A stretch of DNA of 64,000 nt from Epiperipatus broadwayi (Eukaryota; Onychophora; Udeonychophora; Euonychophora; Peripatidae). The notes beneath the pieces were generated by a model. The model made no database searches. It had not been told where the DNA came from and saw only the letters and a program-made list of their open reading frames with translations. The stretch covers positions 374,001 to 438,000 of the forward strand of contig JAQFVV010000322.1 in assembly GCA_028023455.1 (NCBI GenBank). Reading direction: 5' to 3'. Within the stretch, counting starts at the first letter, position 1; each line of letters begins with the position of its first letter. Below, piece by piece: positions 35,467 to 45,739 of this stretch. Made by a program: the position numbers and the translations under genes.

Positions 35467-36640
35467 TCATGGTTTCAGACGTCTAGGATTGTAAGTCCCT
35501 TTTATTTCTCCATTGATATTTAACCAAAATGCATTAGAGTTAGCTTGTTTAACAATAACAAATGGACCATCATATTTAGGAAAACATTTATGATACTTAT
35601 ATTCAATCAGTTTACTAGTAGGATGCACTCTCACAAAAACTCTATCCCCTACTTCAAATTTATGTGCCTTCCTCCTTCTATTTTTATTATTCCTTAAATG
35701 CGCTTGCTGTGCTAGTCGCTGTTGCGCCAAGCAAATATTGGCTTCCCTTCATGTAGGTTCGGTTCAATGATGGGTTTATATTTTTTAAATAAAAGTGGTG
35801 CAAGTTTATTAAAATGAAGTTCACTGGGTGTGAATCCAGTAGAGATTCATTCACACTCCAGTTAATGTAATTTGTTACTTTCTCAGTCTGTTTTACCCAA
35901 CCTCTGTGCTCATCCACTAGGTAAGTCCTAAACAGACATCCAAGCTCCCGCATTATGCGTTCTCAAGGATTGGACTGTGGGTTTCTAATAGATGTGAGCA
36001 CATGTTTGATCTTCAGCTTTTCCACCCAACCTTTCCATTGCTTAGATAAGAAAGGAGTACCATGGTCAGTTAATATAACCTTTGGCTTCCCTATCTTAAG
36101 AAATTGCAAGGTGTCTAATGCCTTGATAGTGTATCTAGCATTAGCTTGAGGTATAGGGTATGCAAAGAATAAGTAACCAACAAGTACTTTTGCTTGTTGA
36201 ATGGAGGCAAAGGTCCATTGTAGTCGATTGCCAAGATCTCATTATGTCTATTAGGAATGATGGACTTTGGCATTTCACTATAGTTTTGGTTGACCGGCTT
36301 GGCTCTAAGGCACACTATACAACCTCAAATTACCTTCAGGATGTCTTTGTACATACCTGGCCAACAAAACCAATTTTTTGATGGTATGGTCTGTTTTCCG
36401 AGCACCATAGTGTCCATACAAACAGTAAATATATGTGATCAGTGGGATGTGCAATACTTCCAGTACTACTACCCTCCACTCTTATATTTTCATCAATCCT
36501 ATATAATAATACTTGATCCCTTAATTGGTATAAAGTAAGATTTTCATGTGCATTCAAAACCTCTTCATTTTTCAAACTTCTTATAATAGGGCCTAGTCTC
36601 TGATCCATAAGTTGTAACTCAGGTAACATTTCCAATCCAT
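35467..36640 (-). pseudogene. Gypsy integrase (three frames)
   Basis: The N-terminal HHCC zinc-binding region lies at about 36470-36310 and switches frame within it. GHYGARKTDHTIKKL and RYVQRHPEG are in one frame and CLRCIVCLRAKPVNQ in another. The catalytic core follows: first Asp in ILAIDYNGPLPP (about 36230), second Asp in VILTDHGTPFLSKQW (about 36070), and third acidic residue in an ERIMRELG segment (about 35955). An in-frame stop stands directly before that Glu. The C-terminal module, in another frame at 35730-35467, contains HKFEVGDRVFVRVHPTS, YDGPFVIVKQANSNAFWLN and a terminal YNPRRLKP. All three acidic residues survive, but at least two frameshifts and a stop make the protein unmakeable. 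Confidence 0.85.
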
Positions 36641-38600
36641 CATCTACATTGCTATCAATGCTTGCCTCGATATTTGCGATGTATGCTTTCTCTGTAGATA
36701 GATGGTTCTGTTCTGACTCACATGGATTCCGACTGAGTGCATCAGCTATGACATTCTCAGATCCTTTACAATACTATATGGTGTAGTTAAATTCCTGTAA
36801 CAGCAAACTCCGTCTAATAAGGCGAGCATTTGTTAAATAACTGTGATTCAGGAATTGGAGGCTTTTATGATCTGTGATCACAATTACCTCTGATCCGAGA
36901 AGTAGTTGTCGGAACTTTTGAAAAGCCCATACTATTGCTAATGCCTCCTTCTCTGTCACGGTATAATTAATTTCAGTGCCTTTCAGGAGTTGGCTTATAA
37001 AGTAGAGGACACCTGGACATTCGTCTACCTGTATTTGAAATAATGTTACCCCCAATCCATAACTGCTGCTATCCGTTTGGACCACAAAGGGATTGTCAAA
37101 ATCAGGGAAGGCCAGCATAACCTGTTCCAAAAACCCTGCTTTGATTTTCTCAAAAGCACTATCCTGTTCTTCAATCCACTTTCATTTTTCTTTCTTTCGT
37201 ATTTGTTTCAATAATGGCTCCGTATGGCTAGAAAAATTGCGGTAAAAACGATGGTAAAAATTACACAACCCTAGGAATGATCGTATTTGTTTTTCATTAA
37301 CAGGCCTAGGAAAGTTTTAAATCACATTAATTTTGTCTGGGTGAGGCTTTATTTCATCACAACTTACAATATGACCTATATCATAACATATAATATGACC
37401 TAAAAATACCACCTGGTTAGAAACTAATGTACTTTTTTTAAAGTTAATCTTAATCCCTTTTTGGAAGCATTCCTGAAAAAACACAATCAGATGTTGAAGA
37501 TGTTCTTCAACGGATGTGGATGCGATTATTACATCATCCATGTATATAGTTATAATTCACTTAACTTCATGAGATAGGGTTTTATCCAGGCATCGGATCA
37601 GACCGGCTCCACTATTTATCAATCTAAACGGCATCCTATTAAACTGGTATGTGTAATCCTCATACCTAAAGGCAATGTATTGACAATCTTCTGGGTGAAG
37701 CTCGATCTGCCAATAACTGGAGGTTAGATCGAAGGTGGAAAACATCTTATTTCCAAATCTTAAGAACAAGTCATGTATGGACGGTGGAATGTTCCTGTCA
37801 GGAACAGTAATCTTGTTTAGTTGCCAGGCATCCAAACAAAATCTCATCGACCCATCTTTCTTCTTCACCGTTACGATTGGATTATAATGTGGTGAAGAAC
37901 ATTTGGAAATAATTCCCCACTCCAACATTTTGCTAAGTTGTTTTGAAATTTCCTGCCTATACTGATAAGGTATAGGATATGATCTGGATTGAAATGGCTG
38001 ATCAGACATCAATTTAATCCTTTGCTGGAAACCCTCAATAACTCCTGGAATTTCTGAAAAAATTGGATTAAATTGATAAATTAGAGAACGTAACTCTTTC
38101 ACATCCTCGCCTTCAAGTAGATTTGATTCTGCAAGTTTAGTGTCAACCAATGATTTTGGTATACTAGATAATACGCAATTTACTTCAGAAAGACCATACC
38201 TTGTAGGTAATGTCATTTCTAAGGTATCCTCATTTATTTTTATGATCCTATTTGAGAAATCAACAATACAATAGTTCATGTGCAAGAAGTCTGCCCCTAA
38301 GATTACATCATGAATTAATCCGTTTAGTATCAAGAAAACATGATAGAGTGTAGTTTGGTTAAACCTGATCTCTACCCAGATCTGTTTTTGTTCCAACTTT
38401 GCCTTTCTACTATTGGCCATTGTCACTTGCATAGACTTTACAGGTAACATCTTAATCATCAGATTTTTACTCAGTATCCTTTTATAAAATTGATCAGAAA
38501 TGACCAAAATTTGACTGAGTCCAATAGCGCTTCAATTGGCAAATTCTCACACAGCACCTCTATCATAGGGCAACTTTGTTGAGCATAATTTGGCACTCCA
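36641..38600 (-). pseudogene. Gypsy protease, reverse transcriptase and RNase H
   Basis: The protease begins near 38560 with the active-site strand PIEALLDS, where a frameshift follows at once. The downstream flap and HDVILGADFLHMN motif are in the next frame. RT (38050-37300): DGSMRFCLDAWQLNKIT, FSTFDLTSSYWQIEL, FNRMPFRLINSG, then the catalytic YMDD box at about 37543-37532. One in-frame TGA lies five codons before the YMDD tyrosine. The frame continues through SFLGLCNFYHRFYRN into RNase H (37100-36850), with VVQTDSSSYGLG, EKEALAIVWAFQKFR and ITDHKSLQFL. Further single in-frame stops occur near 37317, 37190 and 36771. The catalytic motifs are well kept, so the decay is moderate. Confidence 0.87.
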
Positions 38601-40954
38601 CTGTCACATGAATATGTCATATTGGTGATCTCCTACCTTGTCAAAAGTCTTTTGTTTCTCAGAGTATATATGGTTTCTTAAGGTGAAAAACTAGATCTCA
38701 AGTACATCTTTAGTTTGATTTTTTAAAATCTGGGGTGCAAACTTACTGCATCCTGGTTTTGGAGAGCCTCCTGAACTCGGTGATGAGTCTCTTGTGGCTT
38801 TGCTCTTGTTTGGTCACGTGCGCTTCGGAGACCATAACTGTGATGCATTGGTTGGCGGTATCCTATCCTTTAGCAGATTTGTATAAGTGTTATCCTTCCT
38901 TTTCCGATAGAAGATAGCATTAACTGAAGGCTCATCCTTTCTTTTTTCCGGACCTCGTGTAGATAAATAGGTATTATTTAGATCTATACTGGCCAAAAGT
39001 TCAGCAACCTGCTCTATGTTTCTTGCACTAGTACATAGAAGGGATTGCTCTATACGCAAAGGCAAGTTTCTCTTAACTATCCGTATGATCTCCGATTCTG
39101 TGAGGTGGTAAGTTTCCGGTGTGCGTAATTTGGTGACCTGTTGTCGAATTAACTTTACAAATGTTTCCCCAGGCATTGACTTGTACCTTTCCTGGAGTAT
39201 ATGGTATTGAATGGCTTCTTGTCTATCCCAATTCCAGAAATTATGCACCAATAAAGTTCAATATTCCTCAAATGTGGATGGGGTTTGATACAGAGATTAA
39301 TGCCTCACCCTGGAGGTAACTATAGGCAATAATAACTCTCAGATTCCGACAAACCTCTGTTAACTGAAAAATATAATTCTAAACTTCGAAGATGTTCTGT
39401 GGGTGCTTCGTTCGAAAAGCCCTTAAACACTTTAAGTTTCATGAATTGGTTTATCGCATTTATCTGTGAAATGATCCCTTGAGTTTTATTCACTTCTTGA
39501 GAATTCCTATGGTTAGGTTCTTCATTTGATAGGGTTCGTCAACTATCTGCTGATCATAGGCTTGTTTCTCAGTCAGGCACGGGTAAAGCAAATTCGTCTC
39601 CTTTACCTCAGCAAATGTTTTAGAAGCAACTATGCTCTCCCCATACTGATCTTGAGTTCCACGATCATCCCTTGAGGTCTGACTCATGAGAACTTTATTA
39701 TTTGGTTTCTTCCAACACCCATCAATTCCTTCATTTTCTTTCAAAGCTTGCCTAGCTGACTTTACATTCAACTGGCACATCTGGATGTCTCCAGATTGTG
39801 ATTTACGTTGTAAGACCTCATTTAAGGAATTTAATCTCTCATGTGTTTCATTAGTAGACTCAATTTACTTCAGAAGGGTGGTCTTCCCAATCATTGTGTC
39901 AGTTTCCATGGAAGTTACCTTATCCCTCAACTGAGCTAAACAATGAATAAGAGATCCAAGAGTCTCTTCACAGCCTTCATTTTCAGCATTGTGGGTCATG
40001 GAAATATTGTTCAACTTTGCCTTGACCATCTCAAACTCAGCTTGTAATTCTTCCCTAAAAGTGTTCTGCTTACTCCACACCTCTTTATTCATGACCTCTT
40101 GTGTCTGATAAACTTGTTTGATCTCTCGGTCGATGTGAACAGTAATATGTTCAGCCAATTTGTTGACATGCTCTTGACACCTAGTACTTTCTTCTTCAAC
40201 CGTGTGCCTTACTTCATCATTATAAGTTCGCATTTTTCCACATCCTGGAGCAACTGTCCTACTCTATTTTGGATAGTCGGGTGTCGACTTCCTGAATCCT
40301 CACCTCCAATTTCTCTTCAATTCCGACTATTCCTTTCCTCATGTCTTTTTGGAATTGAGATATATCCCTTTTAAACCTACTTCAACTTGGTTGACAGCTG
40401 CTCTTGTTGCCATGTTATCCAACCTATTATTTAAATCTTCTTTGAGATCATTTAATTCGTCTATACATCTCATTTCCCATATTGGTCATATTTGACTCTA
40501 ACTTAGACTCGCATCTCAATTCCATGTTAGCCATATTTGTTTCTAACTTAGACTCGAATCTCCATTTCATGTTGGCCATTTTTGTCTCTAACTTAGACTC
40601 GAATCTCGATTCCATGTTAGCCATATTTGTTCCCAGAGCAGTCATCTTCAGCATCATCTCCCACAGGATTTGTAATGTGATGGATTCGCTTTCACTAGAT
40701 GGCATCAATTGATCCCCTAACATTGGAATCGCTTTTTGGTAAGGGGTCTCTGGGATTTGAATCATTGTTCGGTTCTCCTCTAATGATTGAATATGTTGAT
40801 GCATTTCTTCTGCAGGTTTCTTAAATGCTTGTTGGCACACCAACCTTTCTTCTATACTTGTGTCCGTATCTAAATTTTCACCCATTTGATTTACTTGTGT
40901 CTCATCAACTCTTTCAACCATCTTTAAAATGATCTGGCCACTTCTTAATAGCAT
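38601..40954 (-). pseudogene. Gypsy gag, coiled-coil N-terminus and capsid-like domain
   Basis: Coding-sense start near 40954 (MLLRSGQIILKMVERVDE). Residues ~110-155 carry three 15-residue repeats of the form MANMxxRFESKLETx. Further frames (40233-39865 and 39780-39490) are rich in Glu, Lys and heptad-like spacing, consistent with a long coiled coil. The segment at 39251-38814 looks like a retrotransposon gag capsid: NFWNWDRQEAIQYHILQERY, GETFVKLIRQQVTKLRTP, LTESEIIRIVKRNLP and ARNIEQVAELLASID. At least three frame changes and several stops break the ORF. I saw no clear CCHC zinc knuckle. Gag identity rests on position upstream of pol and the capsid-like motif order. Confidence 0.75.
40480..40630 (-). 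repeat. 45-bp tandem repeats inside gag
   Basis: Three consecutive 45-bp units encode MANMESRFESKLETK, MANMKWRFESKLETN and MANMELRCESKLESN, followed by a partial fourth (MTNMGNEM). The register is a multiple of three, so copy-number change would keep the frame. Confidence 0.85.
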
Positions 40955-41351
40955 AAAGGCAAATATGTCAAAATAATCATTATGAGACAGAATATTCTCT
41001 TATTTATTGCTTCTACAAAATAACTATTTTTTACAATATGGATATTCATTGTGCGGTCTCAGCTTCCCCTTCTGGTTCTCTGAAGACGATGAAACAAAAC
41101 CTAAAAAAAAAATTTTAAACTACCATCACTTGTACACTTACTCAGTCCAAATCTACTTCTAACTACAAATCGGTTCAACTATCATACTCATGTCTAATCA
41201 CTATATATACAATTTTTTTATATCACTACTTCACAACCTATAACATTGATGTTAATTCTCTGATTGCTCACATTTGTCTAATGACTAGATTTGCTTTTAA
41301 TATATATGGGCTAAATACTTGTTCAGGCCCCAAAACATTGTGCACCAAAAA
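40955..41351 (-). other. Gypsy 5' leader and putative primer-binding region
   Basis: About 400 bp between the 5' LTR and gag. In the coding sense the LTR ends CCGTTACA, followed by TTTT and TGGTGCACAATG. TGG immediately downstream of a Gypsy 5' LTR is the expected start of a tRNA 3'-end complement, but I cannot name the tRNA. Confidence 0.45.
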
Positions 41352-43256
41352 TGTAACGGATCGACGACCCACCCTCAACCATTCACCTAAATTCATTCCA
41401 CGGTATATACTGAAACAAGAATCCGGCCGGCCATGGAAAATTGGAAAGATCCTGCAACACTACAACCTAAATAAATCTTTACTACCATTCAACCTGCATT
41501 CATTTGGTAACACATACAGGATCCACCCAATTTTTGTCAATCCATTATATTCCCTGGATTCAAACCCAGTCATAATCTGAGTAGTTACTCTGTTCACGTA
41601 TAATTTATAAGTATATATCTAGCCAATGTGGGAAATGACTTGACATTATGGTTCATATAGTACACTTATTAAGTACCTATTACATGTATGTTTCCATATC
41701 AAGAGATACATAAATTCAGTGATGTATTGTCAACAAATTACATACAACCCTTAATGTAAGATCAATTTAAATTAACAAATTTATTTTAACTTAATATAAC
41801 ACATTTAAATATATAAATATACACTTTTAAACACCATAAATATGATTCCTACCACTTCCACATAATCTCATCCATATAAAAACAAACAAAAAAAATAAAT
41901 ACATAAAATAATAATATCATCAACTATGTGTCATTCTTGGTATATATCAGCATCTACCATTCATGCCATCATTAAAAAGAAATAATTTACGATCATTAAT
42001 ACTATCTAAATAAATGACACTGTTTTTATCTTTTCTTTTAAAAAATAAATAAATATGATATCATCATATTAATATACAAATTATTACTTTGTATATTATA
42101 GTTGAATTAATGGGTTCGCTTATGACTATTATGAGTTATGAGAACTGGAATTGCTATCAATTGATTAAATTAATTATATGTACTTATATGTAATGGTTAG
42201 AATGTAACTTGTTAATAAGTGGTTAATATGGGTTTGATTAATAATTAACTTTGTTACTAAATGTTATGTCTTTAATGTGTCAAAGAGTAAGTCTTACCTT
42301 CCTATATACTCATTTCATCATAGCCCAGTCCTTCTTTCTCTTCTAACAGAACCATTTATATTTTTTTATTTCAAAAATACATTTTACATCATGAAATGCA
42401 TACATTTAAATTCCTTTGGTACTTCCAGCTCAAAAAAAAAAAAAAATCAAGATGTAAGTAAAAAAAAAATAAAGGAGAGAAAACCTTACAAAATTTATAA
42501 CATCAGCATGTCAACCACAATAAACAAACAGTTACATATCAACATACATTTATGAATGATTCTGTAAACATCTTGATCAACATGAGTATTTTTTAAATGG
42601 AAAAATTTATTATAAATTGGGAATTTTCAGCATCTCTTATACTTGCTCCATTTTTCAAATTAGTGCCTTCAACGATTTATCCATCTCCCACAAGCTGACC
42701 AAGTAGTTTGGATAATCCTTGATTTAGCAACTTTCACAATTGATATATAAAACTTCACATAATATTTGGTAGCCATTGGGTACATATATATATATGTGTG
42801 ATGGTGAGTATTCACACCTCTAGATCGTGTTCATCGTCCTCTTCAAAAACCATCTGAGTTGCTTTGACCTTTCACAATGACTTTTAGCACACCTGCATCA
42901 TTCTTACACTAGTATATATATATAAGAATTTTTTTGTATATCAGCAGTGAGTACATTATAGCTATATGATAAACAAAACACGATTAAAGTCAATCTTTGG
43001 ATAATAAATGTTATTAAGTCTAAATTTTCAACAGTCCTAGAATTATCAAACACTTGATTACATGAATAAATCTCTTTTCACATGTCTCACAACGAATAGT
43101 TCAATAGACTTATAAATAAAATAAAAAAATCTTGGTGCATATTATGCTTCAATCAACTGATTATAATTTATTTATTTATTTAAATTTCCATAGTTCATGT
43201 AAAAGTTCGATTCCAATGGAAGCATAGTAATATTCCTCCGTTTCAGTTTTTTTTTC
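41352..43256 (-). repeat. 5' LTR of the Gypsy element (LTR B), end truncated
   Basis: Starts TGTAACGGATCG on the plus strand and matches LTR A from its first base. It ends abruptly at the TTTCAGTTTTTTTTT tract, lacking the last ~200 bp present in LTR A and LTR C. Within about 5 bp the inverted LTR C begins. In several places (for example the insertion near 41570 and TATATTCCCTGGATTCAAAC) it resembles LTR C more than LTR A. Confidence 0.82.
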
Positions 43257-43262
43257 TTCCAA

Positions 43263-45739
43263 TGGCTGGAAAAATTAAAAACATGTATAGAAAAAGTTAT
43301 ATGCAAGATTTTCTTTTCTTTATTTATTAATGACAGCAAATCAGATAATTTGAAAAGTATATTTTGGTAAAAACGTTTCTCAACATTTTAAAGAAAGAAT
43401 AATTGGACAAGCAAGGATGCATAAAACTGTAAGTTGTTTTATTTGATATATACATGTAGAAAGAAAAAAAAATAAAACTGAAACGGAGGAATATTACTAT
43501 GCTTTCATTGGAATTGAACTTTTACATGAACTATGGAAATTAAAGAAATAAATAAATTATAATCTGTTGATTGAAGCATAATATGCACCAAGATTTTTTA
43601 CTTTATTTATAAGTCTATTGAACTAAGATTTTTTACTTTATTTATAAGTCTATTGAACTATTCATTGTGAGACATGTGAAAAGATATTTATTCACATAAT
43701 CAAGCGTTTGATAATTCTAGGACTGTTGAAAATTTAGACTTAATAACGTTTATTATCCAAAGATTGCTTTAATCATGTTTTGTTTATCATATAGCTATAA
43801 TGTACTCACTGCATAAACTGTAAGTTGTTTAATTTGATATATACATGTAGAAAGAAAAAAAAAACTGAAACGGAGGAATATTACTATGCTTTCATTGGAA
43901 TTGAACTTTTACATGAACTATGGAAAATAAAGAAATAAATAAATTATAATCTGTTGATTAAAGCATAATACGCACCAAGATTTTTCACTTTATTTATAAG
44001 TCTATTGAACTATTCGTTGTGAGACATGTGAAAAGATATTTATTCACATAATCAAGCGTTTGATAATTCTAGGACTGTTGAAAATTTAGACTTAATAACG
44101 TTTATTATCCAAAGATTGCTTTAATCATGTTTTGTTTATCATATAGCTATAATGTACTCACTGCTGATATAAAAAAAAATTCCTATATATATACTAGTGT
44201 TAAGAATGATGCAGGTGTGCTAAAAGTCATTGTGAAAGGTCAAGGCAACTCAAATGATTTTTGAAGAGGGTGATGAACATGATCTATAGGTGTGAATACC
44301 CACCATCACATATATATATATGTATACAATGGCTACCAAGTATTATGTGAAGTTTTATATATCAATTGTGAAAGTTGCTAAATCAAGGATTATCCAAACT
44401 ACTTGGTCAGCTTGTGGCAGATGGTTAAATCGTTGAAGGCACTAATTTGAAAAATGGAGCAAGTATAAGAGATGCTGAAAATTCCCAATTTATAATAAAT
44501 TTTTCCATTTAAAAGATACTCATGTTGATCAAGATGTTTACAGAATCATTCATAAATGTATGTTGATATGTAACTGTTTGTTTATTGTGGTTGACATGCT
44601 GATGTTATAAATTTTGAAAGGTTTTCTCTCCTTTATTTTTTTTTACTTCCATCTTGATTTTTTTTTTTTTTTTGGGAGCTGGAAGTACCGAAGGAATTTA
44701 AATGTATGCTTTTCATGATGTAAAATGTATTTTTAAAATAAAAAATATATAAATGGTTCTGTTAGAAGAGAAAGAAGGATTGGGCTATGATGAAATGAGT
44801 ATATAGGAAGGTAAGACTTACTCTTTGACACATTAAAGACATAACATTTAGTAACAAAGTTAATTATTAATCAAACCTATATTAACCACTTATTAACAAG
44901 TTACATACTAACCATTACATATAAGTACATATAATTAATTTAATCAATTGATGGCAATTCCAGTTCTCATAATAGTCATAAACGAACCCATTAATTCAAC
45001 TATAATATACAAAATAATAATTTGTATATTAATATGATGATATTATATTTATTTATTTTTTAAAAGAAAAGATAAAAACAGTGTCATTTATTTAGATAGT
45101 ATTAATGATCGTAAATGATATCTTTTTATATGATGGTATGAATGGTAGATGCCGATATATAACCAAGAATGACACATAGTTGATGATATTATTATTTTAT
45201 GTATTTTTTTTTATTTGGATGAGATTATGTGGAAGTGGTAGGAATCATATTTATGGTGTTTAAAAGTGTATATTTATATATTTAAATGTGTTATATTAAG
45301 TTAAAATAAATTTGTTAATTTAAATTGATCTTACATTAAGGGTTGTATGTAATTTGTTGACAATACATCATTGAATTTACGTATCTCTTGATATGGAAAC
45401 ATACATGTAATAAGTACTTAATAACTGTACTATATGAACCATAATGTCAAGTCATTGCCCACATTGGCTAGATATATGCTTAAAATTATACCTGAACAGA
45501 GTAACTATTCAGATTACAACTGGGTTTGAATCCAGGGAATATAATGGATTGACATGAAAATTGGGTGGATCCTGTATGTGTTACTAAATGAATGCAGGTT
45601 GAATGGTAGTAAAGATTTATTTTGGCTGTAGTGTTGCAGGATCTTTCCAATTTTCCATGAACAGCTGGGTTTTTGTTTCAGTATATACTGTGGAATGAAT
45701 TTAGGTGAATGGTTGAGGGTGGGTCGTCGGTCTGTTACA
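43263..45739 (+). repeat. Third LTR copy, inverted (LTR C)
   Basis: Opens with TGGCTGGAAAAATTAAAAAC and ends GTCTGTTACA, the exact reverse of LTR A, with TG...CA ends preserved. No internal gag-pol follows it, so it is a solo LTR or the remains of a second, opposite-facing element. It is longer than A because 43420-43811 and 43812-44163 are a direct duplication. Inside the first of these, 43590-43624 is itself duplicated at 43625-43659 (35 bp). CpG sites kept in A (for example near 32250) are often TG/CA here, suggesting greater age. Confidence 0.85.

Larger units (their letters stand above)
32240..43256 (-). mobile_element. Ty3/Gypsy LTR retrotransposon, decayed, minus orientation
   Basis: Coding-sense order: 5' LTR (41352-43256, truncated), leader, gag (about 40954-38600), protease, RT, RNase H and integrase (about 38600-35467), ~1.1 kb of 3' untranslated DNA, then 3' LTR (32240-34334). 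The order PR-RT-RNaseH-IN defines Ty3/Gypsy as opposed to Copia. No envelope-like ORF is present between integrase and the 3' LTR. The two LTRs are visibly diverged (I estimate several percent, with small indels), in line with an old insertion, and gag-pol is broken by stops and frameshifts. The element adjoins an RTE relic on its left and an inverted extra LTR on its right. Confidence 0.88.

Noticed and set aside
41081-41100. CTGAAGACGATGAAAC as a hammerhead core
   Set aside because: Only four bases separate CTGAAGA and GAAAC, which is too short to form stem II.
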